Source of the DNA: JACRLV01 sp045863555
GTDB lineage: Bacteria; Planctomycetota; Phycisphaerae; UBA1845; Fen-1342
Direction: 5' to 3'
DNA length: 64,000 bases
NCBI GenBank assembly: GCA_045863555.1
Contig: BTUU01000023.1
Location: 1-64,000, forward strand
Below are positions 33,148 through 42,513 of this stretch, piece by piece (the stretch's first letter is position 1; the number at the start of each line of letters is the position of its first letter). A program made the position numbers and the translations under genes. The notes beneath the pieces were generated by a model. That model worked only from the letters and a program-made list of their open reading frames with translations. It searched no databases and was not told the origin of the DNA.

Positions 33148-35919
33148 ATGCTTCATTCGCACACGCGTTTCATGAAACCCACCTCGCGACCCGGGATCTG
33201 GTGCATTTTGGCGTCCCTTGCGGCGATTTGCACCGCCCCCGCCGCCGCGCAGGAGATCCCCGGCGGTGAACTCCGAATCGCCTCCGGCGACGGCAAGGGC
33301 CAGGCCTGCCCTTTGAAACACACGGAAGTCGTGGCCGACGTCTCAGGGTTCTTCGCCCGCGTGCACGTCCGGCAGGTCTTTCACAACCCCACGAACGAGA
33401 AAATCGAGGCCATCTACGTTTTCCCCCTGCCGCAGCACGCAGCCGTGGATGACATGGTGATGACGATCGGCGACCGCCGCGTCGTCGGCCAGATTCGCAA
33501 GCGCGAGGAGGCCCGGGCGATCTACGAGCAGGCGAAGGCGGCCGGCCACGTCGCCAGCCTGCTCGACCAGGAGCGGCCGAACATCTTTACGCAGTCAGTG
33601 GCGAACATCGAGCCGGGCGTCGAGGTGGCGATCGAGATTTCGTACGTCGAGACGCTCAAGTACGAAGACGGGCAGTTCGAGTTCATGTTCCCGATGGTCG
33701 TCGGCCCGCGCTACATCCCCGGCGGCGGCTCGGCCCCTGCTCCGCTGACGACCGGCCAGCCGACGCCGCAGGTCCCCGACGCCGACAAGATCACGCCGCC
33801 GGTGACGCCGAAAGGCACGCGGGCGGGTCACGACATCAGCCTCAAAGTCCGCGTCGACGCTGGCATGGCGATCCAGGACATCGCGAGCGTGCTGCACGAC
33901 GTGGACGTCACGCCGGACGGTACGACGGGGGCACTGGTCGCGCTGAAGAACCGCGATGAGATCCCCAACCGCGATTTCATCCTGCACTACCGCCTCGCCA
34001 CCGACCAGATCGCCCACGGCCTGCTCACCCACGTCGACGAGCGCGGAACGTTCCTGACGATCCTGCTCCAGCCGCCGAAGCGCGTGCTCCAGACGATGGT
34101 CGTGCCGCGCGAGCTGGTCTTCGTGCTCGACACGTCGGGCTCGATGAGCGGCTACCCGATCGAAAAGTCGAAGGAGACGATGGCCAAGCTGATCGACGGC
34201 ATGGGTCCGCTCGATACCTTCAACCTGATCACGTTCGCGGGCGACACGAACATCCTCTGGGACGAGCCGCGGCCGGCGACGCCGGAGAACCGCAAGGCGG
34301 CGCAGGAGTTTCTCGCCTCGCGCAAGGGCGGCGGCGGGACGGAGATGATGAAGGCGATCGACGCGGCGCTGGCGGTGCAGACGCCGACGTTTCAGTCGCT
34401 GTGGGATGCGTTCATCGGTCCGGACAATAAGCCGGGCCGCGGCCAGCTCGGCCCGGCCCGTCGGTCCTTCACGACGCGGGGGCACTTCTATCGGGCAAAA
34501 CCGGCGAGCTGCAAGTTCGTTTCTGCCGACGCGCAGTACGCCGAAGCGTTCCTCGTATCCGCAGATGGGACGCGCGCGTTCGCGCTGAAGTTCCCTCCGA
34601 ATGCGCGGATGGCCCTGCCCGGCGACGGCGCGGCAGTTGAGCTTACCGGCGAATGCTACGCCACTCAGGGCGGCGTCTTCGTCCAGGCACAAACCGTCGA
34701 GATCACCCCGATCCGCGTCGTCTGCTTCATGACCGACGGCTACGTCGGGAACGACATGGCGATCATCGACGCCGTGAAGAAAAACGCCGACACGACTCGC
34801 GTCTTCAGCTTCGGCGCGGGCAACGGCGTGAACCGTTTCCTGCTCGACGGCATGGCTCACGCCGGCCGCGGCGAAGTCGAATACGTCACGCTCGCGAGCC
34901 AGGGCGACGAGGCGGCCAGAAAATTCCACGAACGGCTCCAGTCGCCGGTGCTCACGGACATCTCGATCGACTGGGGCGGCCTGCCCGTCGATGAGGTCTA
35001 CCCCGAGCGCATCGACGACCTGTTCAGCAGCAAGCCGATCGTGGTACACGCTCGCCTGAAGGGTCCGGTGATGCCGGCGACGCTGACGCTGCGCGGCATG
35101 ACGGGCGAAGGACCGTACGAATCGCAGATCGCGCTGGAGGCGACCGACCGGCAGGAAAAGAACCCGTCGATCGCGTCGCTGTGGGCCCGCGAGAAGGTGG
35201 AGTCACTCATGAACCGCGACCTCGCGGCGGTGCAGCAGGGAAATCCGCCGGAGGGGATCAAGGAAACGATCATCGGCGTCGGCCTCACGTATCGCCTGCT
35301 GACGCAGTTCACGAGCTTTGTCGCGGTCGAGGAGCTGACGATCACGAGCGGTGGACAGGCGAAGACGATTCAGGTGCCCGTCGAGATGCCCGACGGAGTG
35401 AGCTACGAAGGCGTCTTCGGCGATTCGATGTCGCTGGGCTTCGCGGGTGGGCGCTTGATGGCTCGCGGCGCATATCCGGCCGCCGCGGCCCCGACCGGCA
35501 AGCCGATGGGCGGCGTCGGCGGCGAGGCGAAGAAGGGCGAGACCGCGGCGGTCCGGCTGATTCGCCGCGACGAGGCGCGCGACGCCGCCGCGGAGGTCGC
35601 CGAGGCCGCGACGCAGCCCCTCCCACCCGCGGCGAAGATTGCCGCATCGCTCAAGGGCCTGGCCGCGAAGGTCGAGACCGACGGCAAGGACGGCACGTTG
35701 ACGGTCGGCAAGATCGCGGTGACGGAGTACCGCCTCAGCGTGATGATCCAGATGGCCGACCTGAGCGAGGAAACGCTCGGAAAGCTCAAGGCGCTGGGCG
35801 TGCAGGTCGACGGGCAGTCGAAGCTTGTGAATCTCGTGATCGCAACGGTGGACGTGCGGAAGCTCGAAGCGATCGCGAAGCTCGACGCGGTACTGTCGAT
35901 AAAGCCGACCGACGAATAG
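33148..35919 (+). CDS. Exported VIT/VWA-domain protein with inserted OB-like domain
   Basis: This 923-residue exported protein begins with a signal peptide (near residues 15-35, TAPAAAQ). A VIT domain spans about residues 40-190 (HVRQVFHNPTNEKIEAIYVFPLP). The VWA domain carries the MIDAS motif DTSGSMSG near residue 328. The VWA domain is interrupted after AALAVQ (residue 411) by exactly 110 residues and resumes at IRVVCFMTDGYVGND (residue 522). The insert is beta-rich and OB-fold-like. The C-terminal part is Ala/Lys-rich followed by a small domain (KIAVTEYRLSVMIQMADL). VIT/VWA proteins bind partners through the metal site and are often envelope-associated. AGGAG precedes the ATG. Confidence 0.85.
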   Translation: MLHSHTRFMKPTSRPGIWCILASLAAICTAPAAAQEIPGGELRIASGDGKGQACPLKHTEVVADVSGFFARVHVRQVFHNPTNEKIEAIYVFPLPQHAAVDDMVMTIGDRRVVGQIRKREEARAIYEQAKAAGHVASLLDQERPNIFTQSVANIEPGVEVAIEISYVETLKYEDGQFEFMFPMVVGPRYIPGGGSAPAPLTTGQPTPQVPDADKITPPVTPKGTRAGHDISLKVRVDAGMAIQDIASVLHDVDVTPDGTTGALVALKNRDEIPNRDFILHYRLATDQIAHGLLTHVDERGTFLTILLQPPKRVLQTMVVPRELVFVLDTSGSMSGYPIEKSKETMAKLIDGMGPLDTFNLITFAGDTNILWDEPRPATPENRKAAQEFLASRKGGGGTEMMKAIDAALAVQTPTFQSLWDAFIGPDNKPGRGQLGPARRSFTTRGHFYRAKPASCKFVSADAQYAEAFLVSADGTRAFALKFPPNARMALPGDGAAVELTGECYATQGGVFVQAQTVEITPIRVVCFMTDGYVGNDMAIIDAVKKNADTTRVFSFGAGNGVNRFLLDGMAHAGRGEVEYVTLASQGDEAARKFHERLQSPVLTDISIDWGGLPVDEVYPERIDDLFSSKPIVVHARLKGPVMPATLTLRGMTGEGPYESQIALEATDRQEKNPSIASLWAREKVESLMNRDLAAVQQGNPPEGIKETIIGVGLTYRLLTQFTSFVAVEELTITSGGQAKTIQVPVEMPDGVSYEGVFGDSMSLGFAGGRLMARGAYPAAAAPTGKPMGGVGGEAKKGETAAVRLIRRDEARDAAAEVAEAATQPLPPAAKIAASLKGLAAKVETDGKDGTLTVGKIAVTEYRLSVMIQMADLSEETLGKLKALGVQVDGQSKLVNLVIATVDVRKLEAIAKLDAVLSIKPTDE

Positions 35920-35937
35920 CCGCGCTTCGAACGCGCC

Positions 35938-36001
35938 GGCTGGGTTGAGCCGCGACGAGGCCTTATCTGCTGATAAGCGCTTCCCGCGGTTCAGCCCAGC
36001 C
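35938..36001. terminator. Long hairpin between convergent genes
   Basis: A 17-base outer stem (35938-35954 with 35985-36001, two mismatches or GT pairs) encloses an inner CTTATC/GATAAG stem (35962-35967, 35972-35977). It lies between the VWA gene and the convergent carbonic anhydrase gene and could end both transcripts. There is no T tract. Confidence 0.5.
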
Positions 36002-36006
36002 TCCCA

Positions 36007-36543
36007 TTATTCACCCGCAGCGTAATTCGGGTACTTGCCGGCCGCGTGCAGGCGATTGAGCTTCTGGTAGTTTTCAACGACGAAGCGGATGTACTCGCGG
36101 TCGCGGGCGGTGAGATCGCGGGCGATCCGCGCCGGCAGGCCGATGACCAGCTTTCCCGGCGGGACGATCATCCCCGGCGGCACGACGGCTCCCGCCCCGA
36201 TGATGCAATCCTCGCCGATCTCCGCATCATCCAGCACGATCGCCCCAATTCCGATCAGCGTGTTTGAGCCGACGCGGCGGCAATGCACGACCGCCCGGTG
36301 ACCGACGCCGACATCGTCCGCGATATCGAGCGGCACGCCCGTCTTCGTATGCACGACCGTGCCATCCTGGATGTTCACCCGGCGGCCGATATTGATCGCG
36401 GAGACGTCCCCACGGATCGTCACGTGATGCATGATCGTCGAGTCGTCGCCGATCGAAACTTCGCCCCCGATATACGCCGTCGGCGCAATGTAGACATTGC
36501 TCCCGATCGTCGGCCGGATGATGGGCGAGCGGTCAAATTCCAT
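36007..36543 (-). CDS. Gamma-class carbonic anhydrase-like hexapeptide protein
   Basis: This 178-residue left-handed beta-helix protein is of the YrdA/PaaY/gamma-carbonic anhydrase group. Hexapeptide repeats run through most of the length (IGDDSTIMHHVTIRGDVSAI, IGIGAIVLDDAEIGEDCIIG). The candidate metal histidines are in GTVVHTKTG and VGVGHRAVVHC. The C-terminal helix packs on the helix (YIRFVVENYQKLNRL). The family forms trimers with zinc or iron between subunits; some members hydrate CO2, while others have unknown substrates. Likely cytoplasmic. Convergent with the VWA gene. Confidence 0.9.
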   Translation of the reverse strand: MEFDRSPIIRPTIGSNVYIAPTAYIGGEVSIGDDSTIMHHVTIRGDVSAINIGRRVNIQDGTVVHTKTGVPLDIADDVGVGHRAVVHCRRVGSNTLIGIGAIVLDDAEIGEDCIIGAGAVVPPGMIVPPGKLVIGLPARIARDLTARDREYIRFVVENYQKLNRLHAAGKYPNYAAGE

Positions 36544-36640
36544 GCCCCGATGATATCGCCGGCTGCTCGCAGCTGGCGGAGTTTGGCACTATTCTCCGCC
36601 AAACCACAGACGCCGCGCGGTCAGTCGAAAAAGGTTTCGA

Positions 36641-38566
36641 ATGCTCCTGGGCAGCTTCAGCGCACAGTTCACGTGGGTCGACTGGCTGGTCGTCGTCGGC
36701 TACCTCGCGCTGACGACCTGGATCGGCGTCGCGATGGCCGGCAAGCAGGCCACGATCCGCGATTTCTTCCTCGGCGGCCGGAAACTGCCCTGGTACGCGG
36801 TCAGCGGCTCGATCATCGCGACGGAGATCAGCGCCCTGACCTTCGTCAGCGTCCCGTGGGTCGTGTTTCAGCCCGGCGGAAACATCACGTATCTCCAGCT
36901 CGGCATCTTCGGCTCATTCTTCGCGCGCATCATCGTCGGGTACTGGCTGGTGCCCGAGTACTACCGGCGCGAGATCTACAGCCCCTACGACTACATGCAC
37001 AACCGACTGGGCGGCCACGTGCGCGGCATGACCACCGCGCTCTTCACGCTGAGCGGGATGCTCGCGCAGGCCGCGCGAATCTACCTGACGGCGGAAGTGC
37101 TGAACGTCGTCATGCACGATCAGCTCGTCTTCCTGAGCCAATCCACCGGGCTGGGCGAACTCACCTGGGCAATCGCGATTCTCTCGGGCGTCGCGGTGAT
37201 CTGGACGCTCCTCGGCGGCATCACCACGGTGATCTGGACCGACGTGATCCTGTTCATCGCATTCGCACTGGGCGCGTTCGTCGCGCTCGGCGTCGTCATC
37301 TACGAACTCCCCGGCGATCTCGGCGAGATGCTGCGCGTCGGCTACGGCGCGGTCAGTTCCGGCGTGCCGTGGGCAGCCTGGGGCGCACCCCAGCCGAGCG
37401 GTCCCTGGGGCAAATTCACGCTTTTCGACTGGAGCACCGACCCGACGCGCGCCTACACGATCTACACCGCCATGATCGCCTCGACCTGGGGCGGTATCGG
37501 CGCATACGGCACCGATCAGCTCATGGCGCAACGGATGTTCTGCTGCCGCACCGCCCGGGAAGGCCGGATCGCGATCATCTCCAGCGCCCTCAGCCAGCTC
37601 GTCACCATCGCCGTCGCACTCGTCGGCGTGGGGATCTTCGCGTATTACCAGACGACGGAGCCCTCGGCCGCGGCGAAGGAGCTCCTGGCCGAGCGCAGGC
37701 ACGGAGACCGGATATTCCCGGTGTTCATCGTGGAGGTCGTCCCCGTCGGGCTCAAGGGGCTGATCATCGCAGCGATCTTCGCCGCCGCGATCTCAAGCAT
37801 CATGGGCATCCTCACGGCCCTCAGCCAGACGGTGCAGACCGCGTTCTACAACCCCCTCCGCGAAGCGTATCTGCGAAAACGCGGCATCTCGATTTCACTC
37901 GCGGCGGGCGCTGAGCACGCGGAAGGCGCACACAGCGACGAAGACCGACGATCCGTCCTCGTCGGGCGGGCGCTGGTCGTATTCTGGGGGCTTGCGCTCG
38001 CATTGGTCGCGTCGGGGATGCACGCCGTCGCCGCGCGGTATCCATCGCTCCTCGACCTCGGCCTCGCCATGGCCGGTTACTGCGGCGGAGCGCTCCTGGC
38101 GGGCTTCCTGCTGGCGTTTCTCAGGCTCGGCGTCGACGGACGCGGCTTTCTCTTTTCCGCGCCGCTTTCGGTGCTCTGCGTGTTTGCTCTCGTGTGGCAT
38201 CCCGATCTTGCCACGCCGCGACCGGGCGGCGTCAGCGCGCTCGAGTGGTTCTTCCGAACCCAATGGCCCGCCGTCGTGTGTGGGGCCGGGTCGCTCGCGC
38301 TGCTGATCGCGTGGGGCGCGCATCTGGGGAGCGACGCCGTCGGCCGCGCTCTCCCGAAGACGCTGATCCTGCTCCTCGGTATCGGCCTCATGTTCGTGCT
38401 CACCTACTTCGGTTTCTGGCAGCCGGCGCCCGCATCCGCTGACCTGCCGATGCCGCCGCCGAAGTCGATCGCCTGGCCTTGGCAGGTGCCGATCGGCAGC
38501 ATCATCGCATTCGCATGGGGATACCTGCTCGCGCGGCCGAAGACGCGTGAAAACGTGATAACGTGA
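36641..38566 (+). CDS. Sodium:solute symporter family protein
   Basis: This 641-residue inner-membrane transporter of the SSS family has about 14 membrane helices. The first helices read WLVVVGYLALTTWIGVAMAG, followed by the conserved loop IRDFFLGGRKLPWYAVSGSI and TEISALTFVSVPWVVF, which contribute to sodium binding. The family takes up sugars, amino acids, vitamins or carboxylates with sodium; the substrate is unknown. A charged loop near residues 425-440 (EHAEGAHSDEDRR) separates the core from the extra C-terminal helices. The stop codon lies inside the third inverted repeat array. Confidence 0.92.
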   Translation: MLLGSFSAQFTWVDWLVVVGYLALTTWIGVAMAGKQATIRDFFLGGRKLPWYAVSGSIIATEISALTFVSVPWVVFQPGGNITYLQLGIFGSFFARIIVGYWLVPEYYRREIYSPYDYMHNRLGGHVRGMTTALFTLSGMLAQAARIYLTAEVLNVVMHDQLVFLSQSTGLGELTWAIAILSGVAVIWTLLGGITTVIWTDVILFIAFALGAFVALGVVIYELPGDLGEMLRVGYGAVSSGVPWAAWGAPQPSGPWGKFTLFDWSTDPTRAYTIYTAMIASTWGGIGAYGTDQLMAQRMFCCRTAREGRIAIISSALSQLVTIAVALVGVGIFAYYQTTEPSAAAKELLAERRHGDRIFPVFIVEVVPVGLKGLIIAAIFAAAISSIMGILTALSQTVQTAFYNPLREAYLRKRGISISLAAGAEHAEGAHSDEDRRSVLVGRALVVFWGLALALVASGMHAVAARYPSLLDLGLAMAGYCGGALLAGFLLAFLRLGVDGRGFLFSAPLSVLCVFALVWHPDLATPRPGGVSALEWFFRTQWPAVVCGAGSLALLIAWGAHLGSDAVGRALPKTLILLLGIGLMFVLTYFGFWQPAPASADLPMPPPKSIAWPWQVPIGSIIAFAWGYLLARPKTRENVIT

Positions 38567-38651
38567 AAAAGAGAAGACACCGGATCCGCCTCGGGTGTGT
38601 ACCACGCAGCGGATAGCGGTTTTCACGTTTTCACCTTTTCACGTTTTCACG
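38546..38651. repeat. Inverted octamer array 3 (CGTGAAAA x3, spacer, complement x4)
   Basis: Three units CGTGAAAA, CGTGATAA, CGTGAAAA (38546-38569) are followed by a 50-base spacer and TTTTCACG, TTTTCACC, TTTTCACG, TTTTCACG (38620-38651). The core GTGAAA is the same as in arrays 1 and 2, but the unit is 8 bases. The left arm overlaps the last codons of the symporter gene, and the right arm ends 21 bases before the next gene. Confidence 0.9.
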
Positions 38652-38672
38652 CCGCCGATTACCATCCTTCCG

Positions 38673-39503
38673 ATGGCTTCCGCCCCCGACACGGCCGACC
38701 TCCTCTGCCCCGAGTGCGGCTACAGCCTGCGCGGCCTCACGTCCGGCGTCTGTCCCGAATGCGGCGAGAACTTTGAAAAGTACCTCGGCGTAGAGTCGGC
38801 ACTGCCCTGGCTCGCGGCCCGGCGGCCGGGTTTTGTCGCGTTCTGGCGGACTTTTGCGATCATTCTCTTCGGCCGGACGCGGCGGCTTCGCGTCGAGCTC
38901 GTGCGGGGCGTCGACTACCGCCGGACGCGGCTCTTTGCATGGCTTGCTGCGGCCCAGGCGTGGCTGGCCACGCCGATCGCGCTGTGGATCTGGTGGCTGG
39001 TCGACACGGCCTCTTTCAAAGAGGTGATGCAGGGACTCTCGCCGACGCTCGCCGGAGTCACTGTCGTCGCCATCCTGCCCTGGCTGCTCCTGCTGAGCGG
39101 TGTCCAGACGTATTTCTATCATCCGCGGCGGTTGCCGGTGGAGATGCAGAATCGTACGGTCGCCCTCGGCTACTTCGCGGCCGCCCCGCTGGCGGCGCTG
39201 ACGCCGGGCCTGCTGCTCATCGTCGGCCTGTTCTTCGCGGTTGCCGCGTTGTACCAGCTGGATCGATGGCGGGGCGTCGAACCGCATCTGCTGATCATTC
39301 TCAGCGCCGGCTGGACGGGCGTCGTGTTCCTCTGCTACTACGGCCTCTGCGGCGCACTCGCGGGATCGCTCACTCGGAGCACCGTGCGCGGCTGGATCGT
39401 CGCGCTGCTGATGCCGCTGATCGGCACGTTCCTCGCGGCCCTGACCGTCGTATTCATCCCGCTCGTCGTCGCGTACCTATGGCTCGTCTGCAGCACGCTC
39501 TAG
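38673..39503 (+). CDS. Multi-span membrane protein with N-terminal zinc ribbon
   Basis: This 276-residue protein is of unknown function. A zinc ribbon, CPECGYSLRGLTSGVCPECG, occupies residues 12-31 directly after the start. Five to six membrane helices follow (LFAWLAAAQAWLATPIALWI; AGVTVVAILPWLLLLSGVQ; FAAAPLAALTPGLLLIVGLF; LLIILSAGWTGVVFLCYYG; WIVALLMPLIGTFLAALTVV). The pattern resembles Yip1-like membrane proteins. The ATG at 38673 is chosen because it directly precedes the ribbon. The 3' end overlaps the convergent gene 39477-40910 by 27 bases. Confidence 0.75.
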   Translation: MASAPDTADLLCPECGYSLRGLTSGVCPECGENFEKYLGVESALPWLAARRPGFVAFWRTFAIILFGRTRRLRVELVRGVDYRRTRLFAWLAAAQAWLATPIALWIWWLVDTASFKEVMQGLSPTLAGVTVVAILPWLLLLSGVQTYFYHPRRLPVEMQNRTVALGYFAAAPLAALTPGLLLIVGLFFAVAALYQLDRWRGVEPHLLIILSAGWTGVVFLCYYGLCGALAGSLTRSTVRGWIVALLMPLIGTFLAALTVVFIPLVVAYLWLVCSTL

Positions 39504-40910
39504 CAGGCCTGGGAACTGCCGGAGCAGCGTCCAGTCCGCCACGGGATCGAGCGGATAGATGAGTTCGTCGCGACGGCTCTCCTGAGCCGCGCCGCCGTCA
39601 TCGATCGCGTTCGCCCCGAATGAGTAGAGGCACGCGCCCTCGCCGGTGCGGTAACGGATCGGCTGATGACCTTCGGCAAACGGGTCGTCGGGTACCGCGG
39701 CGAGGTACCGTGGGACCAGATCGTCGAGCCGCGCCGGCCGCTCCCCGTTGTCGATCTCGTAGAGGCGGATCGCCAGCGCCAGGGCGGTCGCCCGCCGCGT
39801 CGCCCGCTGCTCAAAATACGACTCGAATACCCGGCGCATGTCGAAAAGCACAATCCGCCGGCCGATCGTCGCGACGACCTCGATGCCTCCGACATCGCCA
39901 TCCCGGAAGGGAAACGGCGGCATGCGCCGTCGTGCTTCGGGGAGCGTCTGCGCGGCCACGGCATCGGTCATCGCAACCATGTAGTCGAGAATCATGCCCC
40001 CCTCGTGCTGTAGCGACGGTCGGATGAGCGACCAGCCCGCCGGGGTCGGGCCGCCGGGGCCCCCGCCGCCCGGCAGCAGGCCGAGCCAGCCGCTGGTCTG
40101 GATTCGCTCCGCTCGAATCGCGTCCTGAAATCGCCCGGCCAGCGACGATTCATCGAGCAGCTCCCCGATGAGCCGCTCCACGTCGCGACGCCGGGCCGGA
40201 CCCGCCGAATGGCCCTGAGCGTCGTCCACCACGTCGAGCCCGGCCGCAATCTGTCGAGCAGCCTGGCAGGTGAGCGCATCCATCGCCATTCCGACCAGCT
40301 CGTTGATTAGTGTGGGCGTCCGCGCCTCGCTGAGAATTCGGGAAAGCGCCAGGCCGTCGCGGAGGTATTCGATCGCGGCCGCGTCATTGAGCCGGACATG
40401 GGCGTGATTCGCCGCCGCGGCCGCGAGCTTTGCGTACTGGCGGTATTGGGAGTACGTCGGACCGATCGGCGACTGAGACGCACGGTCGAGTTCGCGGGCG
40501 TCGCGAAGGCGGCAGAGCGCCTCGCGGTTGGCGGCGATGAACGCGTTATGCAGGTCGGGCAGCTCGCGGCAGAGCGCGAGGTCCGAGCAGAACACGCCGT
40601 CGATGCCGGGGACGCTGTAGTCGATGTACTCGACGATCAGCGGCGCGCCGAGCGCCAGGGCATGCTCGGCGTTCAGTTCATCGGCAACGGACGCGACGGC
40701 GAAGTCCTCGATGCGCGTCGGCTCCCCCGCCGCCTTGAGCGCCGCGATCTTCGCGTCCAGCTTCGCGCGCGCATTGGCGTCCCACCAGAACCACACGCCG
40801 ACCAGCGCGGCAAAGAACAGTAGATATGCGGCCGCGACGCGAATAAGCCAGCGATAGCGCGGAGGCCTTCGGAGCGCATCGCCGTCGGGATGTTCCGGAT
40901 CGAACTTCAC
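39477..40910 (-). CDS. Membrane-anchored protein with pseudopilin-like C-terminus (paralogue B)
   Basis: This 477-residue hypothetical protein has one N-terminal membrane helix (YLLFFAALVGVWFWWDA) and a long helical periplasmic region. The C-terminal 100 residues (ALALAIRLYEIDNGERPARL, DDLVPRYLAAVPDDPF, LYSFGANAIDDGG) closely resemble the C-terminal domain of type II secretion major pseudopilins (GspG). The N-terminal pilin signature is absent. It is a tandem paralogue of 40983-42428, with which it shares the KIAALKAAGEPTRIEDF motif after the membrane helix. Function unknown; a link to secretion is suggested by the tail and by the secretin gene further up the strand. Confidence 0.72.
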   Translation of the reverse strand: MKFDPEHPDGDALRRPPRYRWLIRVAAAYLLFFAALVGVWFWWDANARAKLDAKIAALKAAGEPTRIEDFAVASVADELNAEHALALGAPLIVEYIDYSVPGIDGVFCSDLALCRELPDLHNAFIAANREALCRLRDARELDRASQSPIGPTYSQYRQYAKLAAAAANHAHVRLNDAAAIEYLRDGLALSRILSEARTPTLINELVGMAMDALTCQAARQIAAGLDVVDDAQGHSAGPARRRDVERLIGELLDESSLAGRFQDAIRAERIQTSGWLGLLPGGGGPGGPTPAGWSLIRPSLQHEGGMILDYMVAMTDAVAAQTLPEARRRMPPFPFRDGDVGGIEVVATIGRRIVLFDMRRVFESYFEQRATRRATALALAIRLYEIDNGERPARLDDLVPRYLAAVPDDPFAEGHQPIRYRTGEGACLYSFGANAIDDGGAAQESRRDELIYPLDPVADWTLLRQFPGLLERAADEP

Positions 40911-40982
40911 GCAGACGAAGATAATCGTGCCGGCTACTCAAAGCACTCGGCCACACGTCGCACGAGGACGAGCGGACGATCG

Positions 40983-42428
40983 CTAGGGCTCATCGCCACC
41001 ATTGTCGAGTAGCGCCGGGAAATAGTAATCACTTGGATTGGGAAGCTCCTCCGATGGGTCGATCATCAGGATGATCTCCTTCCGGTATCCGCCTGACGTT
41101 GGTCGAACGCCCCCGTCGTCCTTCCCGTCGGAGCCGACGGAGTAGAGTCGCGAACGCCCTTTCTCCAGCCGGTAGCCGATTGGGCCCGAGTCTGACCGAA
41201 ATGGATCGATGGGAACCGCGGGAAGATAGTCGGGAATCAACTCAGCGAGATGTTCAGGCCGACGCCCATGGTCAACCTGAAAAAGACGAATCGCCAGCGC
41301 GGTCGCCGCCAGGCGCCGCTGGACCAGTCTCGCGGCCTGGAGTTGGAGAATTATCTCAGGGTCCGAGTTTGCCATGCGGCGAAGCGTAGTACCCAGTCGC
41401 TCGACGCCGCCGACCTCCTCGTCAAATGACCATGCAGTCACACGGCCGCGCTCTGCGATCGGGTTTTCGGCCACGACCGCAAAGCTGACCTCCTGGAGCA
41501 GGTCGAGCACCGCGCATCCTTCGATACGAAGCGATGGCCCGATCAAGCGCATCCCCAATGGCGCGGACGCGCCGACGCCGTCGGCCATTTGGACAATATT
41601 GGTATGCGATTCAATTCGATTCATCTGGAACGCTCGTCGCATCCGTTCACGAACACTTGACTCACTCAGAAGTTCTTCGATCACTGATACCACTTGTCCT
41701 CGGGATGCCGACCCGTTCCCATCGATCGGTTCCTTGGTGACGAGGATATCTGCACTGATCGAGCTGATCACTTCGCATACCATCGCGTCAATTGACGCGC
41801 CGATCAGTTCGTTGATCACACTCGGCGGAGCGCCGTTCGATACGATCCACGCGACGGCCATTCCATCGCGCAGATGGTCGATCGCCTGCGCGTCATCAAG
41901 CCGGACATGCGCGTGCAGAACAGCGGCCATTTCGAGCTTTGCGAATCGCCGGTGGCTAGCCAGGGGAGTCGTACCAATCCCGAATCGGGTGCCATTGGAC
42001 GTCCGAAGCTCGCGGGCTTCGCGGATCAGGCAGAGCGACTCCCGGTTGAGCGCAAGGAGTGCATCCAGATACTCGAAGAGCCCGCGACTGAGTTCGAGTT
42101 CGTAGAATGGTAAGTCGTCGATGCTGGGCAGAGCGGGGTCGATCGAGAGGATCATGCAGGCCAACGCTTCGGACAGCGCCCGGGCCGCATTCAGTTCATC
42201 GGCCACGCTCGGAAGTGGAAAATCCTCGACCCGCGTCGGCTCCCCGGCCGCCTTCAGCGCCGCGATCTTCGCCTCAAGCCGCGCCCGCGAGTACGCATCC
42301 CACCAGAACCACAATCCGACAAGCCCCGCAAGCAGGAGGGTGTACCCGACGGCAATCCGGATGAGCCAGCGATATCTCGGAGGCGTGCGAGCGTGAACTT
42401 CGTCAGGATTCGCCGGTAGCGCTGCCAT
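40983..42428 (-). CDS. Membrane-anchored protein with pseudopilin-like C-terminus (paralogue A)
   Basis: This 481-residue hypothetical protein is a paralogue of the next gene downstream, with the same architecture: RYRWLIRIAVGYTLLLAGLV membrane helix, KIAALKAAGEPTRVEDF, and helical body with RESLCLIREARELR. The pseudopilin-like tail (ALAIRLFQVDHGRRPEHLA, LIPDYLPAVPIDPF, LYSVGSDGKDDGG) is clearly similar to GspG C-termini. The two copies are strongly diverged in the middle, so the duplication is old. The gap to paralogue B is 72 bases; co-transcription is likely. Confidence 0.72.
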   Translation of the reverse strand: MAALPANPDEVHARTPPRYRWLIRIAVGYTLLLAGLVGLWFWWDAYSRARLEAKIAALKAAGEPTRVEDFPLPSVADELNAARALSEALACMILSIDPALPSIDDLPFYELELSRGLFEYLDALLALNRESLCLIREARELRTSNGTRFGIGTTPLASHRRFAKLEMAAVLHAHVRLDDAQAIDHLRDGMAVAWIVSNGAPPSVINELIGASIDAMVCEVISSISADILVTKEPIDGNGSASRGQVVSVIEELLSESSVRERMRRAFQMNRIESHTNIVQMADGVGASAPLGMRLIGPSLRIEGCAVLDLLQEVSFAVVAENPIAERGRVTAWSFDEEVGGVERLGTTLRRMANSDPEIILQLQAARLVQRRLAATALAIRLFQVDHGRRPEHLAELIPDYLPAVPIDPFRSDSGPIGYRLEKGRSRLYSVGSDGKDDGGVRPTSGGYRKEIILMIDPSEELPNPSDYYFPALLDNGGDEP

Positions 42429-42513
42429 TCATGCGAATAGTACTCGGCGCAGGTTATTCTCGCCGCAAAAACCGGCTGGAAAGCGCAATGGTGCAACCCG
42501 ATCGCGCTCCCAT

